From positions 124,001 through 188,000 of the forward strand of contig ABVW01000001.1 in the NCBI GenBank assembly GCA_000173115.1: a DNA stretch of 64,000 bases. Reading direction: 5' to 3'. Of this stretch, positions 48,046 to 56,501 are shown piece after piece (position 1 is the first letter of the stretch; every line of letters starts with the position of its first letter). Position numbers and translations under genes: made by a program. The notes under the pieces were generated by a model. That model saw nothing but the letters and a program-made list of their open reading frames with translations. It searched no databases and had not been told where the DNA came from. Source of the stretch: Flavobacteria bacterium MS024-3C (GTDB lineage Bacteria; Bacteroidota; Bacteroidia; Flavobacteriales; Flavobacteriaceae).

Positions 48046-48119
48046 ATTTTTAAAGTACCTATGCAACATAAACACCTTTATTCAATTTAATCTGAATTAA
48101 AAAACAATAACTTTAACAG

Positions 48120-48527
48120 ATGAAAAACTATCTTTTATTGCTTTTTGCTTTTGCCTTGCTTTGTGGTTGTGTGAGTAGAACAAACCAAGACAAAGATCAA
48201 ATACACGCCAAAAACACCATGAGAGAATCCCTGCGACATATTGTGCTATTTAAATTTAAAGAATCTTCTAGCAGTGCTGATCTTAAAAAAATTGAGTCTG
48301 CCTTTATTGCTTTGCCTTCTAAAATAAAGGAAATAAAGGATTTTGAATGGGGCTTAAACAATAGTCCCGAAGGATTAGACAAAGGCTTTACCCACTGCTT
48401 TTTTGTGACTTTTGAAAGTGAAGCGGACAGGGCTACTTATTTACCTCATCCAGATCACATGGCTTTTGTGGCCTTATTGGATGGGCATGTAGATGATGTT
48501 TTGGTGTTGGACTATTGGAGCAAATAA
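48120..48527 (+). CDS. Dabb-family (stress-responsive A/B barrel) lipoprotein
   Basis: The 135-residue protein has signal sequence ending LLCGC (Cys17). The mature part is one Dabb domain (about 38-135): LRHIVLFKFKESSSSADLKKIESAF, EIKDFEWGLNNSPEGLDKGFTHCFFVTFESEADRATYLPHPDHMAF and VDDVLVLDYW are diagnostic. These small ferredoxin-like barrels usually dimerise, and their role is unclear. Convergent with the DsrE gene 60 nt away. A lipid anchor on this domain is not unusual in Bacteroidota. Confidence 0.88.
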   Translation: MKNYLLLLFAFALLCGCVSRTNQDKDQIHAKNTMRESLRHIVLFKFKESSSSADLKKIESAFIALPSKIKEIKDFEWGLNNSPEGLDKGFTHCFFVTFESEADRATYLPHPDHMAFVALLDGHVDDVLVLDYWSK

Positions 48528-48587
48528 TGGTGCTTTGTGCAAAATTGTCTCGCGAAAACCAAATAAGCATCGGCCGTAGGCCTTAGC

Positions 48588-49124
48588 CTAAAATTTTAGT
48601 AAGGCGTATCCCTTGAGTTGGTATGTGGTAAGTACGGTAAGTGCAGAGGTGGCCATTTCTAAACCGGGGGCCAATTCCTCTGGCATTATTTTTCTTTTAA
48701 ACATAGACTGGGAACAAACGGCAATTTTAACGCCCTGAGCCAAGAGTTCTTCAAATAATGGACTGTGCGGGTTGGCAATTCCATATCGTTTGGTGTAAGC
48801 TTGATCGTTCATTACGGACCATATGGCGGAGCCGTGAATGGCTACAACCACATTTAATTGCTCTGGAGGGACACCACCCATGACGTGAAGGTTCATGAGT
48901 CGCGCTAGATTATTTAGCGCAAAGAAAACTTGGCTTTTGTCTTCATCTCCAGTAGCCACATCTACCACAATGTTATACACCATATTGGGGTCTGGCTTTT
49001 CAGCGGCCATGGGTGCGTCGCCAATAGTTCCAAAACCTTTAATCACAGGATTAACCAGTGTTTGGCCCTGGAGTATACCTATAAATGAAACGCAACATAA
49101 GAACGTAAAAAAAGGGATTTTCAT
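48588..49124 (-). CDS. Exported DsrE-family protein
   Basis: With the ATG at 49124, 178 residues and a signal peptide (about 1-20, ending LQGQ); a 15-codon longer frame exists but would bury the signal. The mature part is a DsrE/DsrF-like Rossmann-type fold (YNIVVDVATGDEDKSQVFFALNNLARLMN, LNVVVAIHGSAIWSVM, LAQGVKIAVCSQSMFKRKI). One Cys in AVCSQSM is where DsrE proteins often carry their reactive sulfur-handling cysteine. Function unknown; a role in periplasmic sulfur relay is possible. Confidence 0.82.
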   Translation of the reverse strand: MKIPFFTFLCCVSFIGILQGQTLVNPVIKGFGTIGDAPMAAEKPDPNMVYNIVVDVATGDEDKSQVFFALNNLARLMNLHVMGGVPPEQLNVVVAIHGSAIWSVMNDQAYTKRYGIANPHSPLFEELLAQGVKIAVCSQSMFKRKIMPEELAPGLEMATSALTVLTTYQLKGYALLKF

Positions 49125-49181
49125 AGTGGTGTTTTTTGCATATATTTGAGTGAAAGTAATTAAAAACAAGCAAATCCCATC

Positions 49182-49277
49182 ATGAAAAAGCCCCTTTGGA
49201 ACAAAAACACCAAACGATTGCTGCTATTTAGCGCGATTAAAAAAGTGGCTTTTTTGATTTGGTTTTTATACTTCTAA
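49182..49277 (+). CDS. Possible 31-residue membrane micropeptide
   Basis: A short frame ATG 49182 to TAA 49275-49277 encodes MKKPLWNKNTKRLLLFSAIK followed by a hydrophobic helix (KVAFLIWFLYF). A TATATTTG -7 box (49141-49148) lies 33 nt upstream. Positive N-terminus followed by one helix is typical of real small membrane proteins in Bacteroidota, and the gap between DsrE and GH32 otherwise holds nothing. No ribosome binding site is visible. Conservation is untested. Confidence 0.4.
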   Translation: MKKPLWNKNTKRLLLFSAIKKVAFLIWFLYF

Positions 49278-49301
49278 ATCCTGGTTTATGATAAAAACAG
49301 T

Positions 49302-50861
49302 CTAATCCTGCCCCCAAATACTATGAATTGGGGTGATTTTTAAGCCTTTAAAAACAGCCTTTTCTGTGCCTTTATTTTCAATTTTCAATTGATTGTATGG
49401 GTTGGTATTAAAAAACTGTGCCGTCATGACTTTTTGACCACCATTCAAGAAAACCTCTATAGAAGATTGGTCTAGAAATATAGATACTGAAATTTCCGTA
49501 TTGGGCAAATCTCCAATGGGCCCTATTTGAATATTTTTAAAATCTTCTTGAAAGTCTACTAATCCACTAGCGCTTCTGTCTATAGACATCTGCTGGTTTT
49601 CTGGATCTAAATGAACACTTAACAACTCCTGTTTCTGATTCACAAATGAGAAACTCATGGCAGAACCATCCCAAACAAAATCTATTTTAGATTGGTTTAG
49701 GTCTTCTGAATAAGTGACTATACTTTGCCCTGCTGGTACGGAAACATCTTTTCCTTTTTGGTCTTTTCCAATATTGTCCCATACCGGAGCTGGAGTGCTA
49801 AAGAGTGTTGGAACGCCTTCTATGTCTTTTAAAGAAAGGGTTCTCGGTAGGGTCATTGCGCTGCGCCATCTTTCTGTGGGGGTGTTTTGAGCATACAACC
49901 AATTACTCATCCAGCCTATAAACAACCGCGCTCCATCTGGGGTGTGGTTATAGGTCACTCCGGCATAATTGTCAGTACCCCAGTCTACCCACTGGTCTTC
50001 TTCTTGATCAGAGGTGAAAGTCTTGCCATCAAAATCTCCCACAAAATATTGGGTGCCACTCCCACCATTGGGTGCACCTGGATTGATGCTTATAAACAAC
50101 ACCCATTTTTCTGCTCCACTGGTTTCATCTGTAAAGGAAAATAAGTCTGGACACTCCCAAACACCTCCGTGGGCCCCTTGGTTTTTACCAAATTCACTCT
50201 GCTTGTTCCAATCTATTAGATTTTCAGATCCCCAAATTTGCAAGTGATCTCCTGCTACTAAAAGCATGGTCCATGCATTGGTTTTTTCATTCCAAAAAAC
50301 TTTAGGGTCTCTAAAATCTTTTATCCCTGGATTGCCTATCACTGGATTTTCCTGGTACATTTCCCAGCTGTCTCCCCCATCTAAACTGTATGCAATCCCT
50401 TGGGTCTGGTAATCTGTTTTTCCTGCTTTTTCGCCCTCCATCAGGTGGTAAGTGAAAATAGCAACCATAGCCGGGTTTTCTATTGTTCCTAAACCAGAAG
50501 TGTTTTCAAAATCTACCACGGCAGATCCTGAAAAAATATAACCGTGTTGGTCTGGAAAAAGTGCTATGGGCTTGTGCTCCCAATGCAACAAGTCTGTAGA
50601 GGTAGCATGCCCCCAATGCATGGGACCCCAAACAATATCTTCAGGATAATACTGGTAAAACAAATGGTACAGTCCTTTGTAGTAGACCAAGCCGTTGGGG
50701 TCATTCATCCATTTTTCTTTGGGGGTAAAATGGTATTGGGGCCTGTGGGGCTCCTGGTATAATGGGGTGTCGTAAGTAGTCATAGAATCTAAAGGTTTAC
50801 TGCTATTTTTACAGCTACCCAAAACTAAAAAAAGAAATAAGAAAATGGCTGAATTTCGCAT
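49302..50861 (-). CDS. Glycoside hydrolase family 32 lipoprotein (fructan-active)
   Basis: The 519-residue lipoprotein has signal ending VLGSC (Cys17). The GH32 five-blade propeller has the nucleophile in WMNDPNG (Asp54), the transition-state stabiliser in FRDPKVFW and the acid/base in WECPDLF. A C-terminal beta-sandwich follows (SIFLDQSSIEVFLNGG). It hydrolyses fructans such as levan or inulin, or sucrose, at the cell surface or periplasm. No SusC/SusD pair or fructokinase is nearby, so it is not in a typical utilisation locus. Confidence 0.95.
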   Translation of the reverse strand: MRNSAIFLFLFLVLGSCKNSSKPLDSMTTYDTPLYQEPHRPQYHFTPKEKWMNDPNGLVYYKGLYHLFYQYYPEDIVWGPMHWGHATSTDLLHWEHKPIALFPDQHGYIFSGSAVVDFENTSGLGTIENPAMVAIFTYHLMEGEKAGKTDYQTQGIAYSLDGGDSWEMYQENPVIGNPGIKDFRDPKVFWNEKTNAWTMLLVAGDHLQIWGSENLIDWNKQSEFGKNQGAHGGVWECPDLFSFTDETSGAEKWVLFISINPGAPNGGSGTQYFVGDFDGKTFTSDQEEDQWVDWGTDNYAGVTYNHTPDGARLFIGWMSNWLYAQNTPTERWRSAMTLPRTLSLKDIEGVPTLFSTPAPVWDNIGKDQKGKDVSVPAGQSIVTYSEDLNQSKIDFVWDGSAMSFSFVNQKQELLSVHLDPENQQMSIDRSASGLVDFQEDFKNIQIGPIGDLPNTEISVSIFLDQSSIEVFLNGGQKVMTAQFFNTNPYNQLKIENKGTEKAVFKGLKITPIHSIWGQD

Positions 50862-50953
50862 AGGAATGAATTGTTTTTGCTAAAATAGATTTTTTTCTAA
50901 AAGGTCTCCTAATAATTTACATATTTACGACCTTAGCCGGGGAATCTTTTGAT

Positions 50954-51559
50954 ATGACTAAAAACCTCTTAATAATATTTGCTAAAAATCCAGTGCTTGG
51001 TCACTGTAAAACTAGACTAGCCAAGGGCATTGGCCCAGAAAATGCCTTGGCCGTGTACCGTATATTACTACAACATACGGCCCAAACCACCCGCAATTTA
51101 AAAGTAGATAAAGAAGTGTTTTATACTGATTTTATTGACAATGAAGACTTATGGGACCCTAGGTTTTTCCATAAGAACAAACAAATAAATGGCTCTTTAG
51201 GGGAGAAAATGCTGGCCGCATTTGAAGCCGGATTTAAAAAAGGTTACCATAAAATTGTACTTATTGGGACGGATTTGATCTCTTTAGAGGCCAGCGATAT
51301 TAATGAGGCTTTTCATGTATTAGAAAAGGACTCCGTGGTTTTTGGCCCTGCCCAAGACGGCGGGTATTATCTCATTGGGCTCTCCCAAACAAGGCCTGAA
51401 CTCTTCCAAAATATTCCTTGGAGCACCCATGAGGTGCTTTCAAAAAGCATAGAACGTTTGACATGCACTTACCAGGTGCTCCAAGAAAAAAATGATATAG
51501 ATACCCTTGAAGACCTAGCAGAAATTCCTGTATTTTTACCCTATATTCCTACCTTATGA
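50954..51559 (+). CDS. DUF2064 glycosyltransferase (TIGR04282 type)
   Basis: The 201-residue protein has LLIIFAKNPVLGHCKTRLAKGIG at the N-terminus, then LIGTDLISLEASDINEAF and VVFGPAQDGGYYLIGLS, the hallmarks of the DUF2064/TIGR04282 family (annotated as arsenosugar biosynthesis glycosyltransferase). The fold is GT-A-like nucleotidyltransferase. It overlaps the purine nucleoside phosphorylase gene by 4 nt (ATGA). No ArsM or ArsS homologue is in this window, so the arsenosugar role is inference by name only. Confidence 0.85.
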   Translation: MTKNLLIIFAKNPVLGHCKTRLAKGIGPENALAVYRILLQHTAQTTRNLKVDKEVFYTDFIDNEDLWDPRFFHKNKQINGSLGEKMLAAFEAGFKKGYHKIVLIGTDLISLEASDINEAFHVLEKDSVVFGPAQDGGYYLIGLSQTRPELFQNIPWSTHEVLSKSIERLTCTYQVLQEKNDIDTLEDLAEIPVFLPYIPTL

Positions 51560-52371
51560 TACCAAAGCACTTAGAAGAATCAATAGCCTATTTAAAAGAA
51601 AAAGGATTTGACCAACCAGAAGTGGGCATTGTCCTGGGCACTGGGCTGGGGCAACTGGTCAATCACTTGGTAGAAACCATAGAAGCCCACTACAATCAAA
51701 TTCCTTTTTTTCCATTAGCTACTGTTGAATTTCATTCAGGCAAATTACTTTACGGCAGTTTAGGAGGAAAAAAAGTAGTGGTCATGCAAGGCCGGTTTCA
51801 TATTTATGAAGGTTATGACTTATTAGACGTTACCTACCCTATTCGGGTCATGCATGGATTAGGCATTAAGCATTTGCTTATTTCTAATGCCTCTGGCGCC
51901 ATTAACCTCAACTTTAAAAAAGGTGAGATGATGCTTATAGAAGACCACCTAAACCTACAGGGCGGCTCCCCTTTAGCCTTTAAAAACGTGGCCGATTTTG
52001 GAGAGCGATTTGCAGACATGAGTAGGCCCTATGACGCCGGCTTGTCCAAAACCATCAAAGAGATTGCTATAGAAGAAAACATCCCTTTAAAAGAGGGGGT
52101 TTACGCAGCAGTAGTAGGCCCTCAATTAGAAACTAGGGCGGAATACAGGATGTTGAAAATTTTGGGAGCAGACGCCGTAGGTATGTCCACGGTGCCAGAA
52201 GTGATTGTAGCCAACCACTTAAACCTTCCTGTAGCGGCTATTTCCGTTCTCACTGACGACTGCGATCCAGACCACTTAAAACCAGTAAATATTGCAGAAA
52301 TTATTGCCATAGCTGGTGCAACAGAACCAAAAATGATCGTTCTTTTTAAGAAACTCATTGAGCGTTTGTAA
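51556..52371 (+). CDS. punA: Purine-nucleoside phosphorylase
   Basis: The 271-residue trimeric-type enzyme phosphorolyses inosine and guanosine. VGIVLGTGLGQLV is the phosphate-binding N-terminal motif. VMQGRFHIYEGYD, LLISNASGAINLNFKKGEMMLIEDHLNL and VVGPQLETRAEYRMLKILGADAVGMSTVPEVIVANH are canonical. Length is normal. Coupled to the DUF2064 gene by an ATGA overlap. Its stop lies only 5 nt from the stop of the convergent GH113-like gene, leaving no room for a terminator between them. Confidence 0.95.
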   Translation: MIPKHLEESIAYLKEKGFDQPEVGIVLGTGLGQLVNHLVETIEAHYNQIPFFPLATVEFHSGKLLYGSLGGKKVVVMQGRFHIYEGYDLLDVTYPIRVMHGLGIKHLLISNASGAINLNFKKGEMMLIEDHLNLQGGSPLAFKNVADFGERFADMSRPYDAGLSKTIKEIAIEENIPLKEGVYAAVVGPQLETRAEYRMLKILGADAVGMSTVPEVIVANHLNLPVAAISVLTDDCDPDHLKPVNIAEIIAIAGATEPKMIVLFKKLIERL

Positions 52372-52376
52372 GCCAT

Positions 52377-53381
52377 CTAATACTTCCCATACAGGCCTTC
52401 AAGGGTTTGAGCGGCAGGCTTATTTTGAGGGGTAAATCTATTGTTTTCAGAACCACCTGCAGTGTCTAAAAACATAAACCATTTCCAAATAAAGCCTCCT
52501 TGAAACCATTCTTCGCTCCAAAATGTATCTACAATCGCACGAATGGCCCTAGACTGTGCGGCCAAATTCACTGCTTCTTTGTTCTTATCTACTAGCCAGG
52601 GTTTAGCCCCCAAATAATCTACACTTCTGTAGCCGTACTCTGTAAATACCACCTGCTTTTCGCAACTCAAAGCCAGTCCCTGTATTTTATTGAAATGGGG
52701 TTGCCAGGCCTGAATGAACGACAAATAAGAAGGGTCTCTCTCCTCTGACAAGGGAAAATAAGCGTCAATTCCAATGAAGTCTAAGGCGTCCCAAAAAAAG
52801 GTCTCTTCATATTCATCCCAATTGGCCGCATAGGTGAGCTTTCCCGAATAAACTGCTCTGATGTCTTCAATAAGGCCTTTCCAAAATTCAGGTCTGGCAC
52901 GAACAAATGCCTTGAGTTCCGTTCCTATGCAAAAAAGCGGAATGTCTAACTGCTGTGCCAAACGCGCAAAGCGTAAAATAAAGGCGCTATACTGGCTTTC
53001 AAAAAGCTTCCAATCTTTGGGAGAATTCATTTTGATACGACCCGTGAACGCGCCATCTCTGACCCATATTTGGGGTTTTAACATCACTTGAATATTGCCC
53101 TTTTGTAGCTGCTCAAAATACTGTTGAACGCCTGCCTCTGTCTCTCCATACCACTGACGTTCAGGGGTGTAATTGAGCCCAGGAGATGCTGTAGAGCGCA
53201 TCATGGCAAAAGGCATAAGAGCCACCCAATTGGCATTTACCGCTTCCACACTTTGGACATGCTTTGGCAAGACTTTATTTCCTGAAGACACAAAACTCAG
53301 CCCGTTTATTTTTGACTGGGAATGTAAAAACCCAAGCCCAGAAATAACGAATACAAAAAGCAGGATTAAAGAGCGATTCAT
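52377..53381 (-). CDS. GH113-like glycoside hydrolase (TIM barrel)
   Basis: The 334-residue protein has a signal peptide (about 1-21) and begins KINGLSFVSSG, then NWVALMPFAMMRS and YTPERQWYGETEAGVQQYFE, GNIQVMLKPQIWVRDG. The putative acid/base is Glu155 in CIGTELKAF and the putative nucleophile is Glu248 in VVFTEYGYRS, both on the expected strand ends of a clan GH-A barrel. It probably acts on beta-mannan or a related glycan in the periplasm. Convergent with punA. Confidence 0.8.
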   Translation of the reverse strand: MNRSLILLFVFVISGLGFLHSQSKINGLSFVSSGNKVLPKHVQSVEAVNANWVALMPFAMMRSTASPGLNYTPERQWYGETEAGVQQYFEQLQKGNIQVMLKPQIWVRDGAFTGRIKMNSPKDWKLFESQYSAFILRFARLAQQLDIPLFCIGTELKAFVRARPEFWKGLIEDIRAVYSGKLTYAANWDEYEETFFWDALDFIGIDAYFPLSEERDPSYLSFIQAWQPHFNKIQGLALSCEKQVVFTEYGYRSVDYLGAKPWLVDKNKEAVNLAAQSRAIRAIVDTFWSEEWFQGGFIWKWFMFLDTAGGSENNRFTPQNKPAAQTLEGLYGKY

Positions 53382-53474
53382 GGTTTTTTTATTTTAAAAG
53401 TAGGATATTTACAGGAACAATTCACGCTGTAAGGCAAGTTGGATCCTTAAAATGCAGTGCAGTGACAAAAATAT

Positions 53475-54833
53475 ATGGAACAAGTAGTTATTATAGGAAA
53501 TGGAATTGCTGGTATCACAGCCGCCAGGCATATTAGAAAAAATTCTAATGCAGCCATTACTGTTATTTCTTCTGAGACCCCTCATTTCTTTTCTAGAACA
53601 GCCCTCATGTATGTGTATATGGGACACATGACTTTTGAACACACTAAACCCTATGAGGATTGGTTCTGGGAAAAAAACCGAATAGGGCTCGTACAAGACC
53701 ATGTGAAACAAATAGATACAGAAAAAAAACAGCTGTTTTTAGACCAATCTGCTCCAATTTCTTTTGACAAACTCATTATAGCCACAGGCTCAAAACCTAG
53801 CTTTCACCAATGGCCTGGCCAAGAATTAAAAGGTGTTCAAGGCCTCTATCACAAAAGAGATTTGGATCTTTTAGAAGCCAACGCCCCAAATGCGCAAGTC
53901 TGTAAAAGGGCTGTTGTGGTTGGCGGCGGTCTCATTGGAATTGAATTGGCAGAAATGCTACACAGCAGACACATCCCTGTGACTTTTCTGGTCAGAGAAG
54001 CGCATTTTTGGGAAGGGGTATTGCCCACAAAAAATGCAAAATTACTCAATGACCACATTTTATCCCACGGCATAGACCTGAGGCTTAACACCGAACTAAA
54101 AGAAATTATTGGCGGGGACCAAGGAAAGGTGAAAGCAGTCTTAACAAGTGACAATGAGCTTATTGAATGTCAGTTAGTTGGCATCACTACTGGGGTACAA
54201 CCCAATATAGATTTTATAAAAAACACCCCCATTGCATTAGACAAAGGGATTTTGGTCAATAAATACTTAGAGACCAATATAGCAGGTATTTACGCCATAG
54301 GAGACTGTGCGCAACAGACAGAGGTGACAGGCCTCAGAAGACCCATAGAAGCGGTTTGGTACACCGGTAGAATGATGGGAGAAACCTTAGCCCAAACCAT
54401 TTGCGGCAACAAAACGGCCTATAAACCAGGTCATTGGTTCAATTCTGCTAAATTTTTTGAGGTAGAATACCAGACCTATGGTTGGGTAAATACCGACAAA
54501 AGAAAGCAGGAGCACGAGCAGCATTTTCACTGGCAACACCCTCATGAGCCCATCGCTATTACTGCTGCATACCACAAAGAAACCAATCAATTACTGGGGG
54601 TAAATGTATTTGGAATTAGACTGAGGCATGCTGTTTTAGACGCTTGGCTCAGCCAACATAAATCTTTAGATTATTGTTTGGCCCATTGGGCCGATGCCCT
54701 TTTTGACCCCGAATTCAGTAACTCACATCAAAAAGACCTTTTAAACCATTACAACACTGTTTTTCAAAAAGCACTCAAGCCAGTAAAAAAATCCTGGACG
54801 AAAATATTTAATCCGTTTAGCACCAAAAAATGA
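53475..54833 (+). CDS. NAD(P)/FAD-dependent oxidoreductase
   Basis: The 452-residue protein has the FAD-binding motif IIGNGIAGITAARHIRK at the N-terminus. The NAD(P) motif VVVGGGLIGIELAEMLHSR is in the middle, and the second FAD motif IYAIGDCA follows at about 270-280. The C-terminal 120 residues (after GEVLAQT region) are not the usual rubredoxin-reductase tail and are His-rich (KQEHEQHFHWQHPHEP). It starts the operon and overlaps the Fe/S gene by 4 nt, so it probably hands electrons between NAD(P)H and the membrane Fe/S protein. Substrate unknown. Confidence 0.9.
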   Translation: MEQVVIIGNGIAGITAARHIRKNSNAAITVISSETPHFFSRTALMYVYMGHMTFEHTKPYEDWFWEKNRIGLVQDHVKQIDTEKKQLFLDQSAPISFDKLIIATGSKPSFHQWPGQELKGVQGLYHKRDLDLLEANAPNAQVCKRAVVVGGGLIGIELAEMLHSRHIPVTFLVREAHFWEGVLPTKNAKLLNDHILSHGIDLRLNTELKEIIGGDQGKVKAVLTSDNELIECQLVGITTGVQPNIDFIKNTPIALDKGILVNKYLETNIAGIYAIGDCAQQTEVTGLRRPIEAVWYTGRMMGETLAQTICGNKTAYKPGHWFNSAKFFEVEYQTYGWVNTDKRKQEHEQHFHWQHPHEPIAITAAYHKETNQLLGVNVFGIRLRHAVLDAWLSQHKSLDYCLAHWADALFDPEFSNSHQKDLLNHYNTVFQKALKPVKKSWTKIFNPFSTKK

Positions 54834-56446
54834 AACAATTACAACAGTTAGGAATCGTATTGTTTTTATTGGGGATTTTCACCTTTAGCAGTGCTATTTT
54901 TATGGGGACTTTTAGTCCAACAAAAGCACAGCTCACTGCCTTGATGACAGAAAAGGGAATTAGCTCTAAGGTGTTTGAGTCCAAGGCCGTGGCGGCACTT
55001 ACTAACAGTTCATTTAATAATATTCATAGCCTTAAAAATGCTTTGTCTGCCGTAGTTTTAAAGACTAACGATGATCACAGGGCGGCGGCAAAAAAGAAAG
55101 GAATCTCTAAGGAAGCGCGAAAAGAAGCTTATGGGAATATTATTTATAGCGCACCAAAGGATTTGGCATTTATATTGGGAAAGGCATCGGCCAAAGGCCT
55201 AGTAGCAGAAAACAGCCTGCTTTTTTTCTGGCTTAGTTTTGGACTGGGTATCTTTGGAGCCCTTTTATTTATTGTTCCACAAGTCATTACGGAAGGCCCT
55301 AAAGGGATTAAAAACAACGGGATTTACAAACAAAATAGCACCAATAGAGGTTTTATTGCCTGGGGTGTTTTTGCCTATTTAATTGGCTTTTATTTAGTAC
55401 TTTACTTTGCGCCCCAATACACCATTCATTGGACCCTTATGCTAGACCCTCTATCCTACGCACTTAATGGTGGTCCTGCCAGCCAATGGTTTGTGTATGG
55501 ATTTATGTATTGTGTAATTATGGTGGTTATGGCCATTCGCATGTATATAAAGTACAGGCATGTGAATTATCAAATCTTACGCACCACCTCTGTACTCTTT
55601 TTTCAAATTGTTTTTGCGTTTTTAATTCCAGAAATCATGACCAGGCTGCAACTGCCTGCCACAGATTTTAAAAACGCCTTCCCCTTAGATTATGATTTCT
55701 TTTTTAGCTGGAACCTCAACAAACTCATAGACTCCGGTGGCCTTGGATTGTTTATTCTGGTATGGGGTATTTTATTGACCCTCGTGGTGGTTCCTGTAAT
55801 GGTCTATTTCTTTGGAAAAAGATGGTACTGCTCATGGGTATGTGGCTGTGGTGGTTTGGCAGAAACCTTGGGCGACCCTTATAGACAGCATTCAAGCAAA
55901 TCCCTTTTTTCCTGGAAAGTAGAGCGGTGGTTGGTGCATGGGGTATTGGTCTTTGCGGTGCTCATGACAGCCGCTACACTTTACAGTTTTTTTACGGGAA
56001 ACACCAGCCTAGTCGGAATTAAAACACAATCCATTCAAAACACCTACAGCTTTTTAATAGGCGCTATTTTCGCGGGAGTTATTGGCACCGGATTCTATCC
56101 TATTTTTGGGAACAGGGTGTGGTGTCGTTTTGGCTGCCCACTAGCGGCTTACTTAGGTTTTGTTCAGCGGTTTAAATCCAGGTTTAGAATCACCACCAAT
56201 GGAGGGCAATGTATCTCTTGTGGGAATTGCAGTACTTACTGTGAAATGGGCATAGACGTTAGGGCCTATGCGCAAAAAGGAGAAAACATTGTGCGTTCCA
56301 GTTGTGTGGGCTGTGGGGTGTGTTCTGCCGTCTGCCCCAGAGGAGTATTGAAGCTAGAGCAAGGTCCTGAGTCTGGCAGAATTAATCCTACGGAAATACT
56401 ATTGGGGAACGACGTTTCACTGATAGATTTGCTCAATAAAAAATAA
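54830..56446 (+). CDS. Polytopic membrane 4Fe-4S protein (NosR/CcoG-like)
   Basis: The 538-residue protein has a first membrane helix near the N-terminus, an extracytoplasmic helical segment (about 30-120), and further membrane helices. The polyferredoxin part carries CSWVCGCGGLAETLGDP and WCRFGCPLAAYLGF, as in NosR/CcoG-type membrane proteins. Two classical 4Fe-4S motifs follow near the C-terminus (CISCGNCSTYCEMGI and CVGCGVCSAVCPRG). It likely carries electrons across or along the inner membrane. ATGA overlap with the FAD gene; next gene 55 nt downstream. Confidence 0.9.
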   Translation: MKQLQQLGIVLFLLGIFTFSSAIFMGTFSPTKAQLTALMTEKGISSKVFESKAVAALTNSSFNNIHSLKNALSAVVLKTNDDHRAAAKKKGISKEARKEAYGNIIYSAPKDLAFILGKASAKGLVAENSLLFFWLSFGLGIFGALLFIVPQVITEGPKGIKNNGIYKQNSTNRGFIAWGVFAYLIGFYLVLYFAPQYTIHWTLMLDPLSYALNGGPASQWFVYGFMYCVIMVVMAIRMYIKYRHVNYQILRTTSVLFFQIVFAFLIPEIMTRLQLPATDFKNAFPLDYDFFFSWNLNKLIDSGGLGLFILVWGILLTLVVVPVMVYFFGKRWYCSWVCGCGGLAETLGDPYRQHSSKSLFSWKVERWLVHGVLVFAVLMTAATLYSFFTGNTSLVGIKTQSIQNTYSFLIGAIFAGVIGTGFYPIFGNRVWCRFGCPLAAYLGFVQRFKSRFRITTNGGQCISCGNCSTYCEMGIDVRAYAQKGENIVRSSCVGCGVCSAVCPRGVLKLEQGPESGRINPTEILLGNDVSLIDLLNKK

Positions 56447-56501
56447 GTAATGGGTTTGGCAGACCAAAAACATTTGATATATAAAATAAAAATAGGTATT
56501 T

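Noticed and set aside
47689-48075. 128-residue minus-strand open frame
   Set aside because: It is the antisense of tRNA-Phe plus the tandem repeats; the translated tRNA part (SNQGHMDFQSIALPTELRH-like) is a well-known annotation artefact.
48577-48597. Terminator between the Dabb and DsrE genes
   Set aside because: TAGGC-CTTA-GCCTA followed by AAATTTT is only a 5-bp stem with a weak T-tract; not strong enough to list.
50954-52371. A complete arsenosugar biosynthesis cluster
   Set aside because: Only the TIGR04282-type protein and a nucleoside phosphorylase are present; ArsM and ArsS are absent from the window.
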